Assembly (NCBI GenBank): GCA_025999115.1
Contig: BNWW01000076.1
Span: 1-8,834, forward strand
Length of the DNA stretch: 8,834 bases
Origin: Bacteroidia bacterium
Lineage (GTDB): Bacteria > Bacteroidota > Bacteroidia > Bacteroidales > Azobacteroidaceae
Direction of reading: 5' to 3'
Below are positions 1 to 5,282 of the stretch, in pieces. Each line of letters starts with the position of its first letter. The stretch's first letter is position 1. The translations under genes were made by a program, and so were the position numbers. The notes below the pieces were generated by a model. The model made no database searches. It was not told where the DNA came from and worked only from the letters and a program-made list of their open reading frames with translations.

Positions 1-1
1 T

Positions 2-196
2 AAATTATATAACAGCAAAATGTTAAAAATAGCAGAAGATGAGGAAAGTTTTTATGATAAATTTTTCCCGGTCAACAACGATAGCTCTCAAATCTTTCAG
101 GGTTCTACTTATTTCATTCAAGGAAAAAACACACAGCAGCAATACAAGAGAACTATAAATGGTTTTCATAAAAATCAACAATATTTATTTAGGTAA
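2..196 (+). CDS. 3' end of an unrecognised protein gene (5' end outside window)
   Basis: The frame starting at base 2 is open for 64 codons from the window edge to a TAA at 194-196. The encoded tail is polar and rich in Lys, Asn and Gln, with a stretch GSTYFIQGKN and the C-terminus NQQYLFR. I recognise no family. An internal ATG at 20 would give only 58 residues and has no purine-rich site before it, so a gene entering from the left is more likely. The segment is very AT-rich: bases 1-60 hold 13 G/C. Its stop lies 12 nt inside the 3' end of the convergent M16 peptidase gene, so the two genes meet tail to tail with no room for a separate terminator. That it is a real gene is inferred from the uninterrupted frame in AT-rich DNA, where stops are frequent by chance. 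Confidence 0.5.
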   Translation, partial: KLYNSKMLKIAEDEESFYDKFFPVNNDSSQIFQGSTYFIQGKNTQQQYKRTINGFHKNQQYLFR

Positions 197-1495
197 ATAA
201 TAAAGGATGACCCGCGCGTTGGGTTGCAGGTATTTTTTAGCTACAGCCAACACATCCTCGCGAGTAACGCGGTTGTAATAATCCAATTCTTGATTCACTC
301 GTTTGGCGTCGCCGGTATAAGTATAATAGGTTGCCAAATTTTCGGCGATACCTGACAAACTGCGCAATTGCGAAGCGACCTCATATTCTTTGGCGGCCAA
401 AGCCATTTGAAAATCTTCTTCCGAAACCAATCCGGTGGTCAGTTTTTCGATTTCGGCGGTCAGCGCTTCCTCCACCGCTTTGGAGTCTTTGCCCATATTG
501 GCGATTCCGAGGGCGTAAACCAAACCCGGATCTTCGGACGTATAATAGAACAGAGCCGATTGTGCGGTCAATCCCGTATCATCCAGATTTGCTTTTAGAC
601 GGGACGTTTTTCCGCCCGACAAGATTTGCGTGAGAATATCCATGGCATACGATTCTTGTGTGCCGCCGGCCGGAGCGTGATAAGCCAAAAATACGGCCGG
701 AAGTTGAATATTATCGTAAACCGTATCGCGTACCAATTCGGTTTGTTGCGGTTCTACGATATTCGGACGATACATCGGCAAAGTTCCGCGTGGAATGGTT
801 CCGAAATATTTTTCGATCCATTCTTTGGTCTGTTTTTCGTCGTAATCGCCGGCGATAACCAAAACGGCGTTATTCGGCACATAATAGGTTTTATAGAAAT
901 TATAAACATCTTCAAAAGTGGAATTACGGATATGTTCGGGGTCGCCGATGGTTTGCCACTGGTAGGGATGTACTTTGAAAGCGCGTTTGCCGATTTCTTC
1001 GACCCACGTACCGTAGGGTTGATTGTCGTAGGATTGTTTACGTTCTTCGATGACTACGCCTTTTTGAGTATTGACACCGATGGTATCAATTTTTGCATGA
1101 TACATCCGTTCCGATTCCATCCACAAAGCCAATTCGAGTTCGTTGGCCGGCATGGCTTCGAAATAATAGGTGCGATCTTGCGAAGTATTGGCGTTGAGCG
1201 AACCGCCTGCTGCCTGTACAATGCCGAAATAGTCGCCACGACCGATGTTTTCCGAACCTTCAAACATCAAATGTTCAAATAAATGAGCAAAACCCGTGCG
1301 CGTGGGATCTTCGTTTTTCGCTCCCACATGATACATCAACGATACCATCACATTGGGTGTGGCATCGTTGTGATGCAAAATAACGTGTAAACCGTTGGAC
1401 AAATCATATTCCGTAAACTTGATTTGCCCGTCTTGCGCCGACACCGAGAAACCGGCGACAACCAAGAACATGAAAAGACTGAGAATTTTTTTCAT
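185..1495 (-). CDS. Secreted M16-family zinc metallopeptidase (pitrilysin/MPP-like, M16B size)
   Basis: 436 residues. Residues 1-20 form a signal peptide with a Lys-Lys start, a hydrophobic core and SVSA before QD, so the enzyme should act in the periplasm or at the envelope. The inverted zinc motif HLFEH is at 71-75: His71 and His75 bind zinc and Glu74 is the catalytic base. The third ligand is expected about 75 residues later and fits Glu150 or Glu151 in VVIEERK. The N-terminal peptidase domain covers about 33-180 and the C-terminal M16 domain about 190-370. The length matches single-unit M16B proteins rather than the roughly 900-residue pitrilysin or insulinase forms. Known relatives degrade or process peptides, often as a pair with a second M16 subunit that lacks HxxEH. 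No such partner is next to it here. The gene has its own -7 promoter box upstream, and its 3' end overlaps the plus-strand gene at the window edge. The natural substrate is unknown. Confidence 0.93.
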   Translation of the reverse strand: MKKILSLFMFLVVAGFSVSAQDGQIKFTEYDLSNGLHVILHHNDATPNVMVSLMYHVGAKNEDPTRTGFAHLFEHLMFEGSENIGRGDYFGIVQAAGGSLNANTSQDRTYYFEAMPANELELALWMESERMYHAKIDTIGVNTQKGVVIEERKQSYDNQPYGTWVEEIGKRAFKVHPYQWQTIGDPEHIRNSTFEDVYNFYKTYYVPNNAVLVIAGDYDEKQTKEWIEKYFGTIPRGTLPMYRPNIVEPQQTELVRDTVYDNIQLPAVFLAYHAPAGGTQESYAMDILTQILSGGKTSRLKANLDDTGLTAQSALFYYTSEDPGLVYALGIANMGKDSKAVEEALTAEIEKLTTGLVSEEDFQMALAAKEYEVASQLRSLSGIAENLATYYTYTGDAKRVNQELDYYNRVTREDVLAVAKKYLQPNARVILYYLPK

Positions 1496-1531
1496 ATAAT
1501 TTATTTTAATAATGTTTTTTCAGACAAGGTA

Positions 1532-1539
1532 CAAAAGTA
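1532..1539 (-). promoter_or_regulatory. Candidate Bacteroidetes -7 box for the M16 peptidase gene
   Basis: Read on the minus strand this is TACTTTTG, a full match to the Bacteroidetes -7 consensus TAnnTTTG. It would place the transcript start near 1525, about 30 nt before the ATG at 1495. No good TTTG/TTG -33 box is seen at the usual spacing, so the call rests on the -7 box and its position alone. Confidence 0.45.
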
Positions 1540-1582
1540 ATGATAATTCTCTTCTTTTCGATAAAAGAACGATAAATTTTCT

Positions 1583-2323
1583 TTATTCCAATGATAAATA
1601 AGGACTTATCCTTATCCAATCGTCGTTCGAAAATTCTTCCAACAATTTCAATTCGTCGATATTTTCGATTTTGCCTTTCTTCTTCCGGGTTTCGACGATT
1701 GCTTTAGCTTGGTAGAAATTGATGTAAGGGTGCATTTTCAGGCGATCCAACGAAGACCGGTTAATTGAAAGCGGTGTAATCAATTGATTATCAATTTGTA
1801 AAAACGGAATAATTTTGACATACAGTTCTTCATACATTCCATATACTTCTTGTAATTGTTCGATGCGATGAAAACCGCCCAAACGATTTTTATAGGCGAT
1901 GATACGGCGTGCAAAAGCGGGGCCGATGCCGGAAATTTTGATTAAACCGGTGCTGTCGGCGGCATTGAGTTCGATAACGGTTCCTGCCGTAAATTTTTCT
2001 GTTTTAGCAAATTGCGATTGAGGTGGACGGGAATTTTCTTCTTTTTTTTGATTGTAATAGGTACGTTGTTCGGGGGCTTTCGGCGGATGATAAGTTGGTT
2101 TTTGCCGGTATTCCGGTTGTTGAAACAAGGGAACATAAGATGAGTGTGCCATTGCAGAATCGGCAATTAATTGATTTTCAGCCGGATGATTTGCTTCGAC
2201 CGGTTCGGGATTTTTCGATTGGAAAATCAATTTTCCGACAAAAATGCCGGCGATGAATACGATTAAGAGGATAATGCCGCGACGCTCGCGTTGCGAGAAA
2301 TAGAAAAAGTCTTTCCAGTTCAT
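1583..2323 (-). CDS. Membrane-anchored helix-hairpin-helix (ComEA-like) protein
   Basis: 246 residues. A short cytoplasmic start rich in basic residues (QRERR at 11-15) is followed by one hydrophobic segment at about 16-34, which would anchor the protein with its bulk outside the cytoplasm. Residues 35-112 are a Pro/Gln/Lys-rich linker of low complexity. Two related helix-hairpin-helix modules follow. The first, about 116-176, begins ELNAAD and carries the hairpin SGIGPAFARRI at 131-141. The second, about 184-244, begins PLSINRSS and has a weaker hairpin around HPYINFYQAKAI. This type of fold binds DNA backbone without sequence preference. ComEA binds incoming DNA during natural transformation, and ComEA-like proteins are widespread in Bacteroidota. 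A role in DNA uptake is inferred from the fold only, since no other competence gene is in the window. It lies 87 bp upstream of the M16 gene on the same strand. Confidence 0.8.
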   Translation of the reverse strand: MNWKDFFYFSQRERRGIILLIVFIAGIFVGKLIFQSKNPEPVEANHPAENQLIADSAMAHSSYVPLFQQPEYRQKPTYHPPKAPEQRTYYNQKKEENSRPPQSQFAKTEKFTAGTVIELNAADSTGLIKISGIGPAFARRIIAYKNRLGGFHRIEQLQEVYGMYEELYVKIIPFLQIDNQLITPLSINRSSLDRLKMHPYINFYQAKAIVETRKKKGKIENIDELKLLEEFSNDDWIRISPYLSLE

Positions 2324-2342
2324 GTTTTTGATTTATTATTTA

Positions 2343-2492
2343 AGATTGTCTTAAAAGTCTTGTCATTGCAGGCTTGACCCGCAATCTCCTGCGAATTGTT
2401 AATAACAAATTGTTGATTATTAGTCATTAACGATTCTCAGGAGATTCCCGCTTTCGCGGGAATGGCAGGACTTTTGACTTTTAAAACAGCCT
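2343..2492. repeat. 150-bp palindromic, MITE-like intergenic repeat
   Basis: Most of the space between the HhH gene and the ABC ATPase gene is one imperfect palindrome. The outer ends are 17-bp inverted repeats (2343-2359 AGATTGTCTTAAAAGTC; 2476-2492, read in reverse, AGGCTGTTTTAAAAGTC; 14 of 17 match, including the last nine). Inner pairs are AATCTCCTG at 2383-2391 with CAGGAGATT at 2438-2446 (perfect) and AATTGTTAAT at 2394-2403 with ATTAACGATT at 2426-2435 (9 of 10). The right half also holds a separate perfect hairpin, ATTCCCGC-TTTC-GCGGGAAT, at 2444-2463. No ORF fits inside. I could not settle a target-site duplication. Transcribed from either side it would fold into a long stem, and may end or attenuate the upstream Crp-ABC transcript. 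The terminal repeats suggest a non-autonomous element moved by a transposase elsewhere, which is inference. Confidence 0.7.
2444..2463. repeat. Perfect 8-bp hairpin (ATTCCCGC / GCGGGAAT, loop TTTC)
   Basis: This is a compact GC-rich stem-loop in the right half of the larger palindrome. CATTCCCGC...GCGGGAAT dyads of this kind occur as dispersed intergenic repeats in unrelated bacteria. It lies about 45 nt beyond the stop codon of the minus-strand ABC ATPase gene and could help end that transcript. No clear U-tract follows on that strand, so it is not a standard Rho-independent terminator. Confidence 0.6.
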
Positions 2493-2508
2493 ATGATACA
2501 TCTGAAAT

Positions 2509-3168
2509 TCAAATGATTTTTCCGTCTTTCATTCGGATGGTGCGATCGGTAGATTGCGCCAAGTTTTCGTCGTGCGTTACGATGACAAAAGTTTGTTGAT
2601 ATCGCTCACGCAAATCGAAAAATAACCGGTGTAATTCTTCTTTATTTTGGGTATCGAGACTGCCGGATGGTTCGTCGGCAAAAATCACGGAGGGACGATT
2701 GATTAAGGCTCGCGCCACCGCTACCCGTTGTTTTTCTCCTCCCGAAAGTTCGCCCGGTTTGTGGCTCGCCCGCCCGGATAACCCCATAAAATCGAGCAAC
2801 TCGGCGGCTTGCTGTTTTGCTTCCGAAACTTTTATATTGCCGATTAGAGCCGGAATCAGAATATTTTCCAAAGCCGTAAATTCGGGCAATAATTGATGAA
2901 ATTGGAAAACAAACCCGATATTTCGATTGCGAAATGAGGCTAATTCTTTTTCTTTCAGCCGGTTGATATTTATATTTCCGTAGTAAATTTCACCGGAACC
3001 GGCTGTATCCAAACTACCCATAATTTGCAGTAAAGTGGTTTTTCCGGCGCCGCTCGGCCCAACAATCGCCACAATTTCGCTTTTGGCAATGGTTAAATCA
3101 ATGCCTTTCAACACTTGCAAATCGCCGAAGCGTTTGGTTATATTTCTACATTCGATTAAATTATTCAT
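2509..3168 (-). CDS. LolD/MacB-type ABC transporter ATP-binding protein
   Basis: 219 residues and a complete nucleotide-binding subunit: Walker A GPSGAGKT at 37-44, Q-loop Gln89 in [17 protein letters not shown], signature LSGGE at 141-145, Walker B VIFADEP at 161-167 with DEPSGSLD, and switch His199 in VTHD. The Q-loop segment and length are typical of the LolD/MacB/FtsE branch. LolD powers release of lipoproteins from the inner membrane together with LolC/E permeases. MacB-type relatives drive periplasmic export. No permease gene is in the window, so the choice between these roles is open. I chose ATG at 3168 over a TTG one codon earlier, because this ATG shares its A with the TGA stop of the upstream Crp/Fnr gene (TGATG), an arrangement typical of translational coupling. 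The gene ends just beside the palindromic repeat. Confidence 0.85.
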   Translation of the reverse strand: MNNLIECRNITKRFGDLQVLKGIDLTIAKSEIVAIVGPSGAGKTTLLQIMGSLDTAGSGEIYYGNININRLKEKELASFRNRNIGFVFQFHQLLPEFTALENILIPALIGNIKVSEAKQQAAELLDFMGLSGRASHKPGELSGGEKQRVAVARALINRPSVIFADEPSGSLDTQNKEELHRLFFDLRERYQQTFVIVTHDENLAQSTDRTIRMKDGKII

Positions 3169-3842
3169 CAACCTAACTTACTGATTTTCCGTAATTTTTC
3201 TTCGTCGATCACTTTAATTTTCCGTCCATCCAAGGCTATTACTTTTTCGGCAACAAACATCGACAGCGTGCGAATGGCATTGGAAGTCGTCATATTCGAC
3301 AAGTTCGCCAAATCTTCGCGAGCGAGGTAAATATTAATGGTAGCATCTTCTTCCAAACCGTAACTATCAATGAGAAAGACGAGCGATTCGGCCAAACGGC
3401 CGCGAATGTGTTTCTGCGTAAGGTTTACGGTGCGTTCGTCGGCAATTCCCAGATCGATAGACAGTTGGCGGATAAAAAACTTGCAAATATTGTAATTGTT
3501 TTTCATGATATGCCTTACCGTTTTCATCGGAATCAGGCATACGGTCGATGCTTCAAAAGCTGCTGCATCCGTAAGATAGTTTTCGCGGGCAAAATACGCA
3601 CGATAAGCAAAATACTGAATCGGCCGGATCATGCGGATAATTTGGCTACGGCCGCCCACACCTTCTTTATAGATTTTCACTTTGCCTTTCAACAGGCACA
3701 TTAAATGGGTGGGTTCTTCACCTTCGGCATAAATCTGCTGATTCTTTTTATAATGCTGGATGGATGCATTTTGCCGGATTAATTCCCGTTCCTGCTCATT
3801 CAACATACGCCAAACTTCTTTCAGATTCGTTGAGAAATCCAT
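3168..3842 (-). CDS. Crp/Fnr-family transcriptional regulator
   Basis: 224 residues from the chosen start. The N-terminal half (about 5-110) is a cyclic-nucleotide-binding-like beta-barrel, with the family patterns [19 protein letters not shown] and [25 protein letters not shown] long dimerisation helix follows at about 112-150. A winged helix-turn-helix lies at about 175-213 ([20 protein letters not shown], then the wing GRKIKVID). The Cys positions do not form an Fnr-like iron-sulfur cluster motif, and the classical cAMP-contact residues of E. coli CRP are not evident, so the ligand is unknown. An in-frame ATG at 3866 adds eight residues. I prefer 3842 because AGGAAA lies just before it (3847-3852) and nothing similar precedes 3866. 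The gene leads a two-gene operon: its TGA overlaps the ATG of the ABC ATPase. It may control itself and that partner, or act more widely. Confidence 0.88.
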   Translation of the reverse strand: MDFSTNLKEVWRMLNEQERELIRQNASIQHYKKNQQIYAEGEEPTHLMCLLKGKVKIYKEGVGGRSQIIRMIRPIQYFAYRAYFARENYLTDAAAFEASTVCLIPMKTVRHIMKNNYNICKFFIRQLSIDLGIADERTVNLTQKHIRGRLAESLVFLIDSYGLEEDATINIYLAREDLANLSNMTTSNAIRTLSMFVAEKVIALDGRKIKVIDEEKLRKISKLG

Positions 3843-3846
3843 AATG

Positions 3847-3852
3847 TTTCCT
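3847..3852 (-). promoter_or_regulatory. Shine-Dalgarno-like site favouring the 3842 start of the Crp/Fnr gene
   Basis: Read on the minus strand this is AGGAAA, ending 4 nt before the ATG at 3842. The alternative ATG at 3866 follows an AT-rich stretch without such a site. Strong SD sites are uncommon in Bacteroidetes, so this supports the downstream start but does not prove it. Confidence 0.4.
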
Positions 3853-3894
3853 GCCTGTTTGTGCATTTATGTTTTAAAATCATGTTTTAAAGCA

Positions 3895-3924
3895 CAAAAG
3901 TACGGAAAAGATTTGAATTTCAAT
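3895..3924 (-). promoter_or_regulatory. Candidate promoter of the Crp/Fnr-ABC operon
   Basis: On the minus strand, ATTG (3921-3924) is followed after 18 nt by TACTTTTG (3895-3902). The second is a full match to the Bacteroidetes -7 box TAnnTTTG. The first is a partial match to the -33 box TTTG. The predicted transcript start near 3888 leaves a short leader before either possible start codon. Confidence 0.5.
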
Positions 3925-3945
3925 CACCTAAGAGAGATTTTTTAC

Positions 3946-3990
3946 CGGAACGTAGTTCCACTGCACGTAGTGCAAGGTAACTACGTTCCG
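3946..3990. repeat. 45-bp palindromic element with GTA-loop hairpins
   Basis: The 12-bp arms CGGAACGTAGTT (3946-3957) and AACTACGTTCCG (3979-3990) are perfect inverted repeats around a 21-nt centre. The centre holds another hairpin, TGCAC-GTA-GTGCA (3963-3975). The left arm with its next two bases also folds alone as GGAAC-GTA-GTTCC (3947-3959). The right side gives a mirror version with one extra base. So several short stems share a GTA/TAC loop. The element sits between the HlyD gene and the Crp promoter, and its right arm encodes the last residues (GT) and TAG stop of the HlyD protein. No U-tract follows on the minus strand, so it is not a standard Rho-independent terminator, but it could slow or end transcription. 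Confidence 0.65.
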
Positions 3991-5282
3991 ATAAACCGGT
4001 CGCGCCACCCATAAATTAAAGGATCCAATATTCGTATGAGAAGGCTACGATCATCGGTAATGATTTCGGCTGTGCCGGTCAATTCGCCGGTAAAGGGAAG
4101 CGTTTTGCGGGTATTGGTTTGCAATCCTTTGGGAAACGCCACTTCTACGGCATACATTTGTTCATTGGAAATCAAGGAGATACTGCGCACTTCGGCTTGC
4201 AAACTGCCGTATTCCATATAAGGATAGCCATCGACCTTGATATTGACCCGTTGACCGGTTTTGATTTTACCCGAACCGGCGGCGGCTGTTTGAATCCGGC
4301 CGATGGTTGCGCCTGCATCTTCGGGAACAACCGACAAGGCTTTATCGCCCGCCCTGAGAAACTGATTTCGTGTCCAAATCGAATGAAAACCGGCTGTGCC
4401 GTCGATTGGGGAGATGAAAAGACAGGTTTGTTCCCAATTCTCGATGACCGAAAGCAGTTCGCCATAAGCCGTTTGCACTTCCGAAAGAAGTGTATTGCGT
4501 TGATTTTCGTATTGCGTATCCAATTTCGACAGCGATTCGGATAATTGCGCCGATTCGATGGCATCGGACGAAAGGCCGGTTTGCATTTGTTGAACAGCCT
4601 GGCGGACAGAGAGATAGATGTTTTCAGCCGTTTCCATTTCCGAAGCGGCAATGACGCCTTTTTCATACAATTGCTTTTCACGATCGTAAGTCGCTTTCGC
4701 CAAGCGCAATTCTTCCTGTTTCAGTTTCAACTGTTGATGCAAATTTCGGGTATAGCGATAGTGGCCTTTGATTTGCAGATTCAGGGCTTCCTTTTCTTTT
4801 TCAATCGTATTGTAGGAACAGAAATTCCGGTAATTATTCGCCGAACGCAAAAACATGGAATAGGTGTTTTGGATGGCGCCCAATTCGTAATTCGCATGAA
4901 GCAAAGTATCGGGAATATAAAAAACACTGTCGGTTAAACAGCTTTGTATCAATTGGTTTTTAACGAAAACAACTTCGCCGGTAACGGCCGGATTTTCGAT
5001 GACCGCCAAAATGGAACCTTTCGTTACGGATGCTTTATCGGTACAATACAATTCTTTGATTTTGCCGCCGGCCTGCGCTACCAGCCAAACGGGCGGATGT
5101 TCGGTGGTAATCACTACTTGTCCCGTTACTTTGTCGGGATATTTGAAGAAATAACTGCCGGCCAATAAACAGATGATTACCAAGCAGATAATGGATATTC
5201 CACCCCGGATTAGCCAATGCGGCGGACGGGAGAAAATTTCTTGCATTTCTTCGCTTCGGAGTTCGATTTTTTTTTCGTTCAT
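3981..5282 (-). CDS. HlyD-family periplasmic adaptor of a peptide/protein exporter
   Basis: 433 residues. A short cytoplasmic start is followed by one membrane segment at about 25-46, then the periplasmic body. The first half of a lipoyl-like/barrel domain is at about 52-110 (VTGQVVITTEHPPVWLVAQAGG, then VTKGSILAVIENP). A long helical hairpin rich in Lys, Glu and Gln covers about 155-285, with the common turn region KGVIAASEMETAE at 208-220. The lipoyl domain resumes at SPIDGTAGF (291-299), and a beta-barrel with RVNIKVDGYPYMEYG follows at 345-359. This subunit bridges an inner-membrane ABC transporter and an outer-membrane TolC-type channel. Its ATG overlaps the TGA of the transporter gene upstream (ATGA, 5279-5282), so the pair is one translationally coupled operon. 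Two oddities are seen: a run of nine A (5267-5275) in codons 3-6, and a C-terminus (FIGT) that ends inside a palindromic element. Confidence 0.93.
   Translation of the reverse strand: MNEKKIELRSEEMQEIFSRPPHWLIRGGISIICLVIICLLAGSYFFKYPDKVTGQVVITTEHPPVWLVAQAGGKIKELYCTDKASVTKGSILAVIENPAVTGEVVFVKNQLIQSCLTDSVFYIPDTLLHANYELGAIQNTYSMFLRSANNYRNFCSYNTIEKEKEALNLQIKGHYRYTRNLHQQLKLKQEELRLAKATYDREKQLYEKGVIAASEMETAENIYLSVRQAVQQMQTGLSSDAIESAQLSESLSKLDTQYENQRNTLLSEVQTAYGELLSVIENWEQTCLFISPIDGTAGFHSIWTRNQFLRAGDKALSVVPEDAGATIGRIQTAAAGSGKIKTGQRVNIKVDGYPYMEYGSLQAEVRSISLISNEQMYAVEVAFPKGLQTNTRKTLPFTGELTGTAEIITDDRSLLIRILDPLIYGWRDRFIGT

Noticed and set aside
626..1282. Long plus-strand open frame opposite the M16 peptidase gene
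   Set aside because: It is antisense to a clear gene with a signal peptide and zinc motif, and its product has no recognisable domain.
2324..2342. Promoter for the HhH gene between the repeat and its ATG
   Set aside because: No TAnnTTTG match was found close to the start. The gene may be read from within or beyond the repeat, but nothing specific can be shown.
3169..3171. TTG one codon upstream as the start of the ABC ATPase gene
   Set aside because: The ATG at 3166-3168 overlaps the stop of the upstream gene in the common TGATG form and is the better start.
3843..3866. Upstream ATG of the Crp/Fnr gene adding eight residues
   Set aside because: No SD-like site precedes it, whereas AGGAAA precedes the ATG at 3842. 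It remains possible, since Bacteroidetes often lack SD sites.
3946..3990. CRISPR or integron-like attachment site
   Set aside because: It is one small cluster of stems without regularly spaced repeats, spacers, an integrase or cas genes.
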